Shown in pieces: positions 57,036 to 64,000 of a stretch of 64,000 bases of DNA (position 1 is the stretch's first letter; each line of letters begins with the position of its first letter). The notes beneath the pieces were generated by a model, which worked only from the letters and a program-made list of their open reading frames with translations, was not told the DNA's origin and made no database searches. Source of the DNA: Endozoicomonas gorgoniicola. Lineage in GTDB: Bacteria; Pseudomonadota; Gammaproteobacteria; Pseudomonadales; Endozoicomonadaceae. A program made the translations under genes and the position numbers. The DNA lies in the NCBI RefSeq assembly GCF_025562715.2, contig NZ_JAPFCC010000001.1:5480001-5544000 (forward strand), given 5' to 3'.

Positions 57036-57551
57036 ATGGCAAAAGATGAGCGTAAACCGCAAAACAACGACGAAGGTCTGATCGAGAAGCTGGTACAGGT
57101 TAACCGAGTAGCCAAAGTGGTGAAAGGTGGTCGTATCTTCGGCTTCACAGCTCTGACCGTAGTAGGCGACGGTAAAGGTAAAGTAGGTTTTGGTCGTGGT
57201 AAGGCGCGTGAAGTGCCAGTAGCGATCCAGAAAGCTATGGAATCTGCTCGCCGTAACATGATTCAGGTTGACCTGAACGGTGACACTCTGCAGTACCCTG
57301 TGAAAGCCCGTCACGGTGCTTCCAAGGTTTACATGCAGCCTGCTTCCCAGGGTACTGGTGTAATTGCCGGTGGTGCTATGCGTGCCGTTCTGGAAGTCGC
57401 TGGTGTACACAACGTACTGGCTAAGTGCTACGGTTCCACCAACCCGGTTAACGTTGTATACGCGACCTTTAAAGGCCTGCGTGACATGCGTTCTCCTGAA
57501 GGTGTGGCAGCTAAGCGTGGCCTGTCCGTAGAAGAAATTCTGGGGAACTAA
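57036..57551 (+). CDS. rpsE: Ribosomal protein uS5
   Basis: 171 residues. It contains [20 protein letters not shown] and [20 protein letters not shown]. The loop where spectinomycin-resistance changes occur (VVKGGR) appears wild type. It shares the mRNA entry site with S3 and S4. Confidence 0.96.
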   Translation: MAKDERKPQNNDEGLIEKLVQVNRVAKVVKGGRIFGFTALTVVGDGKGKVGFGRGKAREVPVAIQKAMESARRNMIQVDLNGDTLQYPVKARHGASKVYMQPASQGTGVIAGGAMRAVLEVAGVHNVLAKCYGSTNPVNVVYATFKGLRDMRSPEGVAAKRGLSVEEILGN

Positions 57552-57554
57552 GTC

Positions 57555-57740
57555 ATGGCTAAGAAGATGATCACTGTAAAGCTCGTTAAGAGCACCAACG
57601 GTCGCCTCGAAAGCCACAAGGCTTGCGTCCGTGGCTTGGGTCTGCGTCGCATCAACCACACCGTTGAAGTGGAAGACACTCCTTCCGTACGCGGCATGAT
57701 CAACAAGGTATCTTACCTCGTTAAGGTCGAAGGAGAATAA
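57555..57740 (+). CDS. rpmD: Ribosomal protein uL30
   Basis: 61 residues: [20 protein letters not shown] and [20 protein letters not shown]. Small globular 50S protein, three bases after rpsE. Confidence 0.96.
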   Translation: MAKKMITVKLVKSTNGRLESHKACVRGLGLRRINHTVEVEDTPSVRGMINKVSYLVKVEGE

Positions 57741-57741
57741 C

Positions 57742-58176
57742 ATGCGTCTGAATACTCTGAGTCCAGCTGAAGGTTCTCGTAAAGAGCGCCAGCGCGTTGG
57801 TCGTGGTATCGGTTCCGGTCTGGGTAAGACCGGTGGCCGTGGTCACAAAGGTCAGAAGTCTCGCTCCGGCGGTTCTGTTAAGCCTGGTTTCGAAGGCGGT
57901 CAGCAGCCACTGCAGCGTCGTCTGCCTAAGTACGGCTTTACCTCTCGTACAGCTCGCTTCTCCGCAGAGATTCGTTTGCACGAACTGGCCAAGGTTGAAT
58001 CCGAAGTGATCGACCTGGCTGCTCTGAAAGCTGCGAACCTGATCGGCGGTAGCATCCTGCGCGCTAAAGTGGTACTGTCCGGCGAACTGAATAAAGCCGT
58101 AACCCTGAAAGGGTTGGCAGCTACTAAAGGCGCTCGCGCCGCGATCGAAGCTGCTGGTGGTAAGATCGAGGACTAA
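57742..58176 (+). CDS. rplO: Ribosomal protein uL15
   Basis: 144 residues with the glycine-rich N-terminal tail [20 protein letters not shown] that penetrates the 50S core. AAGGAG precedes it. It ends directly against the secY start with no spacer. Confidence 0.96.
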   Translation: MRLNTLSPAEGSRKERQRVGRGIGSGLGKTGGRGHKGQKSRSGGSVKPGFEGGQQPLQRRLPKYGFTSRTARFSAEIRLHELAKVESEVIDLAALKAANLIGGSILRAKVVLSGELNKAVTLKGLAATKGARAAIEAAGGKIED

Positions 58177-59502
58177 ATGGCTAAGACACTACCTGTTGGG
58201 AATCAAAGCGGCTTAAACGAGCTCTGGTCTCGTTTAAAGTTCGTGTTTTTGGCGATCCTGGTTTATCGGATCGGTGCGCACATTCCAGTCCCGGGCATCA
58301 ACCCAGATGCCCTGGCCAGAATGTTTCAGCAAAATGAAGGCACAATACTTGGTCTGTTCAACATGTTCTCCGGCGGTGCGCTGGAACGCATGTCTGTACT
58401 CGCACTGGGTATCATGCCTTACATTTCGGCGTCCATCATCATTCAGTTGATGACTGTGGTCAGTCCGCAGCTCGAACAACTGAAAAAGGAAGGCGAAGCC
58501 GGACGACGCAAGATCAGCCAATATACACGCTACCTGACGGTGTGTCTGGCGTTCGTCCAGGGTATGGGTATGACCGTAGGTCTGGCCAACCAGGGTGTCG
58601 CCTTCAATCCCGATTTCGGTTTCTATCTGGTGGCTGTCGTCACCTTCGTAACCGGAGCCGTATTTATGATGTGGCTTGGTGAGCAGGTTACCGAAAGAGG
58701 GATTGGCAATGGCATATCGATACTGATTTTCGCTGGTATTGTCGCCGGTCTGCCGACTGCAATCGGGCGTTCCTTCGAGTCCGCCCGTCAGGGTGATATC
58801 AACATTCTGGCATTGCTCACAGTTGCGTTTCTTGCAATCGCAGTAATCGCCTTTGTCGTGTTCATGGAACGCGGTCAACGTCGTATTACTGTCAATTACG
58901 CCAAGCGTCAGCAAGGTCGTAAAGTATTTGCAGCACAGAGCAGCCATTTGCCCCTGAAAGTGAATATGGCGGGTGTTATTCCGGCTATCTTCGCTTCCAG
59001 CCTGCTGCTGTTCCCTGCGTCTATTGCGCAGTGGTTTGGTCAGGGCGAAGGCATGGGCTGGCTTCAGGACATCGCTTTGGCGTTGGGTCCGGGTCAGCCT
59101 CTGAATATCATTCTGTTCTCGGCAGGCATTGTCTTCTTCTGCTTCTTCTACACTGCCCTGGTCTTCAATCCGAAAGACGTGGCAGACAACCTGAAGAAGT
59201 CTGGTGCATTCATCCCGGGCATTCGCCCGGGTGAGCAGTCTGCACGATATATTGATGGCGTTCTGACTCGTCTGACGATGTTCGGTGCCATCTACATGAC
59301 AGCAGTGTGCCTGTTACCTCAGTTCCTGGTAGTTTGGGCTAACGTACCTTTCTATCTTGGTGGTACCAGCTTGCTGATCGTCGTTGTGGTTGTCATGGAT
59401 ACCATGGCTCAGGTGCAATCTCACCTGATGTCGCACCAGTACGAATCACTGCTGAAAAAATCCAATCTTAAGGGCTACGGTGGTGGTGGCCTGACCCGCT
59501 AA
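58177..59502 (+). CDS. secY: Preprotein translocase channel subunit SecY
   Basis: 441 residues, ten membrane helices. Landmarks are [18 protein letters not shown] in TM1/plug, [16 protein letters not shown] (TM2), [35 protein letters not shown] and the cytoplasmic loop [16 protein letters not shown]. It forms the channel with SecE (21949). Its start abuts rplO, so it is translationally coupled to it. Its place at the end of the spc set is conserved. Confidence 0.97.
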   Translation: MAKTLPVGNQSGLNELWSRLKFVFLAILVYRIGAHIPVPGINPDALARMFQQNEGTILGLFNMFSGGALERMSVLALGIMPYISASIIIQLMTVVSPQLEQLKKEGEAGRRKISQYTRYLTVCLAFVQGMGMTVGLANQGVAFNPDFGFYLVAVVTFVTGAVFMMWLGEQVTERGIGNGISILIFAGIVAGLPTAIGRSFESARQGDINILALLTVAFLAIAVIAFVVFMERGQRRITVNYAKRQQGRKVFAAQSSHLPLKVNMAGVIPAIFASSLLLFPASIAQWFGQGEGMGWLQDIALALGPGQPLNIILFSAGIVFFCFFYTALVFNPKDVADNLKKSGAFIPGIRPGEQSARYIDGVLTRLTMFGAIYMTAVCLLPQFLVVWANVPFYLGGTSLLIVVVVVMDTMAQVQSHLMSHQYESLLKKSNLKGYGGGGLTR

Positions 59503-59549
59503 GCCGGGTTTTGCAACACCCCGGTTCTGCAACGATGGTGGAGTGAATA

Positions 59550-59663
59550 ATGAAAGTACGTGCGTCGGTAAAAAAAATCTGCCGTAACTGCAAGATCATC
59601 AAGCGCAAAGGCGCTGTACGTGTGATCTGCGTTGAGCCACGTCACAAGCAGCGCCAAGGTTAA
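59550..59663 (+). CDS. rpmJ: Ribosomal protein bL36
   Basis: 37 residues, [20 protein letters not shown] and [14 protein letters not shown]. Zinc-ribbon ligands C11, C14, C27 and H32 are all present, so this is the zinc-binding form. GGTGGAGTG lies upstream. Last gene of the spc set. Confidence 0.95.
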   Translation: MKVRASVKKICRNCKIIKRKGAVRVICVEPRHKQRQG

Positions 59664-59670
59664 TTGTCGT

Positions 59671-59692
59671 GCAAAGCTCTGCGGAGTTTTGC
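59671..59692 (+). terminator. Hairpin just after rpmJ
   Basis: GCAAAGCTC-TGCG-GAGTTTTGC, a 9-bp stem with one G-U pair, eight bases after rpmJ. It has no T-run and may protect the 3' end. Confidence 0.5.
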
Positions 59693-59766
59693 ATAATAAG
59701 AAATCTTTGCCCTCGCAGCTTGAAAGAGTGGCTCTGGAAATCGCAATCAATAATGTGATTTCAGGC

Positions 59767-59806
59767 AAAACACAACCGCTCATGTCAACATGAGCGGTTG
59801 TGTTTT
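59767..59806. terminator. Strong bidirectional terminator between spc and alpha sets
   Basis: AAAACACAACCGCTCATG and CATGAGCGGTTGTGTTTT form a perfect 18-bp stem with a TCAA loop. T residues flank both orientations. Confidence 0.85.
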
Positions 59807-59821
59807 ATCGAAAGGGAGATT

Positions 59822-60044
59822 AGAATCTCCGCCTTTCGACCTGTCGGTCACCCCGTGACTGACTCATCAGTAAAGTCAAACTCTGGATTTACTGAATCAC
59901 GTTATCTGCCTTTGGATAGCGAGTAGATATTCGCACTGGCTTTTAAGTCAGCTTATCTACAAGGCGAAAACAGCCGTGAACTCAAAAGATAGTTTGCAAA
60001 TCGCAAACTATGCACTCACGGAAAAAACAAACGGAGACGATTGA
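59822..60044 (+). ncRNA. Probable alpha operon leader (S4-binding region)
   Basis: The 381-base rpmJ-rpsM gap contains no gene. Its right half is rich in nested dyads: CCGTGA (59974-59979) with TCACGG (60016-60021) enclosing TAGTTTGC-AAATC-GCAAACTA (59990-60010), just before rpsM. In E. coli S4 represses the alpha operon by binding a pseudoknot here. The assignment is positional; no promoter was identified with confidence. Confidence 0.5.
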
Positions 60045-60401
60045 ATGGCCCGTATTGCTGGCGTCAACATCCCGGATAACAAACACGCTGTTATCTCGTT
60101 GACCTACATATTCGGCATTGGTAAGCCAACAGCTGCACAGCTGTGTGAAGCTACTGGCGTTAAGCCAGATGCCAAGATCGCTGACCTGAGCGAAGAGCAA
60201 CTGGAAGCCCTGCGTGGTGAAGTTGCCAAGCTGGACACCGAAGGTGACCTGCGTCGTGAAATCAGCATGAACATTAAGCGCCTGATGGATCTGGGTTGCT
60301 ACCGTGGTATCCGCCACCGTCGCAGTCTGCCCGTTCGCGGTCAGCGCTCCAAGACGAATGCTCGCACCCGTAAGGGACCGCGTAAGCCAATTCGTAAGTA
60401 A
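60045..60401 (+). CDS. rpsM: Ribosomal protein uS13
   Basis: 118 residues: [20 protein letters not shown] with the helix-hairpin-like [10 protein letters not shown], and the basic tail [20 protein letters not shown]. It makes head bridges B1a/B1b to the 50S subunit. First gene of the alpha operon, preceded by ACGGAGACG. Confidence 0.97.
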   Translation: MARIAGVNIPDNKHAVISLTYIFGIGKPTAAQLCEATGVKPDAKIADLSEEQLEALRGEVAKLDTEGDLRREISMNIKRLMDLGCYRGIRHRRSLPVRGQRSKTNARTRKGPRKPIRK

Positions 60402-60453
60402 GTATTTTTAGAACTGGTTAAGTCCGTTCTTATGACACAGGATTTATTCTGAT

Positions 60454-60843
60454 ATGGCAAAGCCAGGTACTCGCTCACGTAAAAAGGTTAAAAAGACAGT
60501 CGTAGATGGGATTGCCCATATTCACGCTTCTTTTAACAACACTATCGTGACAATTACCGACCGCCAGGGTAATGCGTTGGCATGGGCAACTTCCGGTGGC
60601 TCCGGCTTCCGTGGTTCCCGTAAGAGCACGCCGTTTGCTGCACAGGTTGCTGCTGAACGTGCTGGTCGCGCGGCCGCTGAATACGGTCTGAAGAATCTGG
60701 ATGTATGCGTGAAAGGACCTGGTCCTGGCCGCGAATCCGCTGTACGCGCTCTGAACGCTTGTGGCTACAAGATCACTAACATCACCGATGTTACCCCGAT
60801 CCCACATAACGGTTGCCGCCCGCCTAAGAAGCGTCGAGTATAA
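60454..60843 (+). CDS. rpsK: Ribosomal protein uS11
   Basis: 129 residues: [20 protein letters not shown] and a C-terminus [15 protein letters not shown]. The N-G pair in PHNGCRPP is the iso-aspartate-prone site in E. coli S11. Located on the 30S platform. Confidence 0.97.
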   Translation: MAKPGTRSRKKVKKTVVDGIAHIHASFNNTIVTITDRQGNALAWATSGGSGFRGSRKSTPFAAQVAAERAGRAAAEYGLKNLDVCVKGPGPGRESAVRALNACGYKITNITDVTPIPHNGCRPPKKRRV

Positions 60844-60859
60844 GCAGGAGACGATATAA

Positions 60860-61480
60860 ATGGCTAGATATATTGGTCCAAAGTGCAAACTGTCTCGTCG
60901 TGAAGGCACCGATCTCTTTCTGAAGAGCGGTGTTCGCGCACTCGAGTCAAAGTGCAAAGCAGAAATTCCTCCTGGCCAGCATGGCCAGCGTCGTGGTCGT
61001 CTGTCTGACTACGGTGTACAGCTGCGTGAAAAGCAGAAAGTTCGTCGTATCTACGGTGTTCTGGAAAAGCAGTTCCGTAACTACTACAAAGATGCAGACC
61101 GTCAGAAGGGTGCTACTGGTTCAAACCTGTTGCAACTTCTGGAGTCTCGCCTTGATAATGTAGTTTACCGCATGGGATTTGGTTCCACCCGTGCTGAAGC
61201 ACGTCAGCTGGTAAGCCACAAGGCTATCCTGGTTAACGGTAAGACTGTGAACATTCCTTCTTACAAGGTTGTTCCGGGCGACGTTATCGCTATCCGTGAG
61301 AAGTCTCAAAACCAGCTGCGTATTAATGCAGCACTCGAATTGGCAGCTCAGCGCGGGTTCTCTACCTGGGTTGAAGTAGATGCCAAGAAGAAGGAAGGTA
61401 CCTTCAAGGTGCTGCCCGAGCGGAGTGATCTTGCAGCAGACATCAACGAGAACTTGATCGTCGAGCTGTACTCCAAGTAA
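60860..61480 (+). CDS. rpsD: Ribosomal protein uS4
   Basis: 206 residues, [20 protein letters not shown], with the S4 RNA-binding domain [20 protein letters not shown]. It initiates 30S assembly, and in E. coli represses the alpha operon. AGGAG upstream. The C27/C31-type zinc pattern of some S4 proteins is absent. Confidence 0.97.
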   Translation: MARYIGPKCKLSRREGTDLFLKSGVRALESKCKAEIPPGQHGQRRGRLSDYGVQLREKQKVRRIYGVLEKQFRNYYKDADRQKGATGSNLLQLLESRLDNVVYRMGFGSTRAEARQLVSHKAILVNGKTVNIPSYKVVPGDVIAIREKSQNQLRINAALELAAQRGFSTWVEVDAKKKEGTFKVLPERSDLAADINENLIVELYSK

Positions 61481-61511
61481 GGGATAGACAGTTAGGTGGG
61501 GTGTAACATCC

Positions 61512-62513
61512 ATGCAGAATTCGGTTACTGAATTTCTAACTCCTCGACACATTGACGTTGAGGAAATCAGCCTGACACGCGCCAAGGTTACCCTTGAGCC
61601 GCTGGAGCGGGGCTTCGGTCATACTCTGGGTAACGCGCTGCGTCGCATTCTTCTCTCTTCCATGCCAGGCTGTGCCGTAACGGAAGTAGAGATCGACGGT
61701 GTTCAGCACGAATACAGCGCGATTGAAGGTGTGCAGGAGGACGTAATTGAAATCCTGCTAAACCTGAAAGGTCTGGCTATTCGTATGAATGGCCGTGATG
61801 AAGCAACCCTGACCCTGAACAAAAAGGGCGCAGGTGTTGTGACCGCCGCCGATATTCAGCTGGATCACGATGTTGAAATCGTGAATCCTGATCACGTTAT
61901 CGCTCATATGAACGATAAAGGTGACCTGAATATGAAACTGAAGGTAGCTCGTGGTCGTGGTTACGAGTCCGGCGAAAGCCGTCGTCACGACGAAGAAGAA
62001 ACCCGCGCTATTGGCCGCCTTCAGCTGGATGCCACCTACAGCCCTGTATACCGCGTATCCTATGTCGTTGAAAGCGCCCGTGTAGAACAGCGTACTGACC
62101 TCGACAAGCTGGTGATCGACCTGGAAACAGACGGCACACTGGATCCGGATGAAGCGATTCGTCGCGCTGCTACTATTCTGCAGCAGCAACTGGCGGTATT
62201 CGTAGACCTGGAAGGTGAAGCTGAGCCTGAGCCAGTGAAGGAAGAGGACGACGTTGATCCTATCCTGCTGCGCCCGGTTGATGATCTGGAACTGACTGTA
62301 CGTAGTGCGAACTGCCTGAAAGCAGAAAACATCTACTACATTGGTGACCTGATCCAGCGTACTGAAGTCGAACTGCTGAAGACCCCGAACCTGGGTAAGA
62401 AGTCCCTGACTGAAATCAAGGACGTTCTGGCCTCCCGTGGTCTGAGCCTGGGTATGCGTCTGGATAACTGGCCACCTGCCAGTTTGAAGAACGACGACAA
62501 GATTTCTGCTTAA
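61512..62513 (+). CDS. rpoA: RNA polymerase alpha subunit
   Basis: 333 residues. The N-terminal dimerisation domain has [21 protein letters not shown] linker rich in acidic residues (about 235-248) leads to the C-terminal domain that binds UP elements and activators ([40 protein letters not shown]). Thirty-one bases after rpsD, and followed by rplQ after 112 bases. Confidence 0.97.
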   Translation: MQNSVTEFLTPRHIDVEEISLTRAKVTLEPLERGFGHTLGNALRRILLSSMPGCAVTEVEIDGVQHEYSAIEGVQEDVIEILLNLKGLAIRMNGRDEATLTLNKKGAGVVTAADIQLDHDVEIVNPDHVIAHMNDKGDLNMKLKVARGRGYESGESRRHDEEETRAIGRLQLDATYSPVYRVSYVVESARVEQRTDLDKLVIDLETDGTLDPDEAIRRAATILQQQLAVFVDLEGEAEPEPVKEEDDVDPILLRPVDDLELTVRSANCLKAENIYYIGDLIQRTEVELLKTPNLGKKSLTEIKDVLASRGLSLGMRLDNWPPASLKNDDKISA

Positions 62514-62625
62514 AACAGCCATGCAGTCCTGACGCCTTTATCCGCTGTCATCAACTCATTCATTTGAATGAGTAAACGGTGGAAGATAAAGGCGGGGCTG
62601 ATGGCAGAACGAGGAAGTTTGTGCC

Positions 62626-63015
62626 ATGCGTCATCGTAAGAGTGGCCGCAAGCTCAACCGGAATAGCTCTCATCGTAAGGCTATGTTCCGTAACATGACC
62701 AGTTCCCTGGTTGAGCACGAAGTAATCAAGACAACACTGCCAAAAGCTAAAGAGCTGCGTCGTGTTGCTGAGCCCCTGATCACCCTGTCTAAAGAAGACA
62801 GCGTGGCTAACCGTCGCCTGGCGTTTGATCGTCTCCGTAACAAGGCAACTGTTGGCAAGCTGTTCTCTGATCTGGGTCCACGCTTCAAAGAGCGTCCAGG
62901 TGGTTATATCCGCATCCTGAAGTGTGGTTTCCGTAAGGGCGACAACGCTCCTATGGCTATCGTTGAGCTGCTGGATCGTCCAGTTGATGCTGAAGCGGTA
63001 GAAGCTGAAGATTAA
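62626..63015 (+). CDS. rplQ: Ribosomal protein bL17
   Basis: 129 residues: [20 protein letters not shown] and [20 protein letters not shown]. Tunnel-exit protein of the 50S subunit. Last gene of the alpha operon, followed by a strong terminator. Confidence 0.97.
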   Translation: MRHRKSGRKLNRNSSHRKAMFRNMTSSLVEHEVIKTTLPKAKELRRVAEPLITLSKEDSVANRRLAFDRLRNKATVGKLFSDLGPRFKERPGGYIRILKCGFRKGDNAPMAIVELLDRPVDAEAVEAED

Positions 63016-63033
63016 TTTAATCATCAGCTATTG

Positions 63034-63059
63034 AAAAACCGGGTATTCACCCGGTTTTT
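63034..63059 (+). terminator. Intrinsic terminator after rplQ
   Basis: AAAAACCGGGT-ATTC-ACCCGGTTTTT, an 11-bp perfect stem whose right arm ends in five Ts. It closes the ribosomal superoperon. Confidence 0.95.
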
Positions 63060-63144
63060 CTGTATCTGGAGTAAGGAATAGCTTGGGCAACCCTGGTTCA
63101 TCTGCCATTGAAGGCGTTTAGACAGAACCATTTGGAAGGTGGTA

Positions 63145-63387
63145 TCACTTGGCGGCTAGATTGTTGACGATTTGTATGAGAAGTTCTTCGATTTTTTCAA
63201 TACGTCTATCTTGTTGATCGAACCTAGTATTGAGTGAAGCTATGTCTTTGCGGGTTTCAACCTGTTCTTTTAGAACTAGCGAAACCACCTCATGAGTACC
63301 GTCGATAACGCTAACCATTCTCTCAAAGCAATCATCCTGTATTCTTTGCTTTGATTCTATTTTTCTCAGTCGACTTTCCAGAGACAT
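63145..63387 (-). CDS. Small coiled-coil protein of unknown function
   Basis: 80 residues, MSLESRLRKIESKQRIQDDC to RIEKIEELLIQIVNNLAAK, with heptad-like spacing of I, L and V for most of its length. There is no signal peptide or known motif. The ribosome site is weak. It may oligomerise; function is not assignable. It faces the terminator of rplQ. Confidence 0.55.
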   Translation of the reverse strand: MSLESRLRKIESKQRIQDDCFERMVSVIDGTHEVVSLVLKEQVETRKDIASLNTRFDQQDRRIEKIEELLIQIVNNLAAK

Positions 63388-63549
63388 AAGAACTGCTCAT
63401 TTTTATTGGTTGGGGAGTAAGAATAGCAGGCAATGGACAGCTGGACACATCACTTCCGCATGTATGCCACTCCCGCGAAGGTATGAGTTCACCACGAGCA
63501 GTAGTTTCCAGCCTTGTCGGAGGGCGAACAGTACTTAATCATCGGAAGG

Positions 63550-63729
63550 TTATTTTTTGTCGCTTCGCATCTCCGGACTAAAAACGTTGCATTGAATCGT
63601 CGAAGTGTTGGCAGCTGCAAAGCCAGAAATAAGAATAAGCGTTAAAGCGAGTGTGATAATGTTGCAGGAACGACCAACGCGGCACTGCTTCTCGTCGCTA
63701 CGGCACTGGTCGTAAGGTGATAAATCCAT
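63550..63729 (-). CDS. Small exported or membrane protein (59 residues)
   Basis: The frame encodes MDLSPYDQCRSDEKQCRVGR, then SCNIITLALTLILISGFAAA and a polar tail with NTSTIQCNVFSPEMRSDKK. The middle is a clear hydrophobic helix ending in a signal-peptidase-like GFAAA. Four cysteines are present. GAGG and AGAGAA purine stretches precede the ATG. I do not recognise the family. The flanking sequence (63388-63549) shows nothing else. Confidence 0.5.
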   Translation of the reverse strand: MDLSPYDQCRSDEKQCRVGRSCNIITLALTLILISGFAAANTSTIQCNVFSPEMRSDKK

Positions 63730-63830
63730 TTCTCTAAAGCCTCATAAAATCGTGTACTGGAGCTTTGGCTTCACAACTACAGCATTCCTTTCATGAAGCT
63801 ACATAACTAAGGGTAGATTAGCAAAAAAAT

Positions 63831-63858
63831 CGCTTTCCGCTTTCCGCTTTCCGCTTTC
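63831..63858. repeat. Heptamer tandem repeat
   Basis: CGCTTTC repeated four times. As reverse complement (GAAAGCG) it resembles the GGAAGCA heptamer array at 39107-39134. Confidence 0.85.
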
Positions 63859-63971
63859 CGCTGTTGCCTGGTGGTTGTATGAACAACTAATAGCCAGAAG
63901 CTAAAAGCTCATTATTTTTGACCCTTTCAGTTTACTGTCTAAATTAGTTAGCGAATAGTGGGAGGCAGAGT

Positions 63972-64000
63972 ATGAAAAATCTCTATAAAACTGATTATTA
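63972..64000 (+). CDS. Start of a gene running off the right edge
   Basis: An ATG follows GGAGG by six bases and opens MKNLYKTDY before the window ends. Ribosome site and spacing are good, but too little is visible to name it. Confidence 0.45.

Overview
The window looks like a chromosomal segment of a marine gammaproteobacterium. The order of the rif, str, S10, spc and alpha ribosomal clusters, PhoP/PhoQ, and a roughly 407-residue EF-Tu with an acidic insertion point to the Oceanospirillales (Hahella/Endozoicomonas-like). This placement is inferred from gene order and protein features, not from a search.

Positions 1-21,140 hold metabolic and accessory genes. In order they are a GntR regulator end divergent from phosphonoacetaldehyde hydrolase, phoPQ, trpS, and two paralogues of the PhoPQ-activated pathogenicity-related (PqaA) family, one secreted and one apparently cytoplasmic. 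A lipoprotein, a SpoIIAA-like protein and a DUF4124 protein follow. Then come an SMP-30-fold protein that has lost its metal ligands, transaldolase, a hotdog thioesterase, a GNAT, a calcineurin-like phosphodiesterase, an HD hydrolase and a HisC-like aminotransferase. The section ends with an SH3/NlpC-P60-like protein lacking its catalytic cysteine, a Bcr/CflA-type exporter and birA-coaX-SPOR.

Positions 21,240-34,470 are the rif region: tRNA-Tyr, -Gly, -Thr and -Trp, then secE-nusG, rplKA, rplJL and rpoBC. The usual tufB between tRNA-Thr and tRNA-Trp is absent.

Positions 34,470-43,800 interrupt the usual rpoC-rpsL adjacency. The inserted genes are a lipid-anchored choice-of-anchor-I propeller protein, a likely permuted papain-fold protein, a sodium:neurotransmitter-type symporter, a small exported PD-(D/E)XK-like protein, glpX, and a 1102-residue protein with a polyproline tract, WH2-like motifs and a C-terminal coiled coil. 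Two copies of a short REP-like palindrome lie in this block.

Positions 43,880-63,060 are the str, S10, spc and alpha clusters, complete from rpsL to rplQ. Good sigma-70 promoters precede rpsL and rpsJ, and strong terminators follow tuf, rpmJ and rplQ. The last kilobase holds a small coiled-coil gene, an unlisted 59-codon membrane or exported protein, a heptamer tandem repeat and the first codons of another gene.
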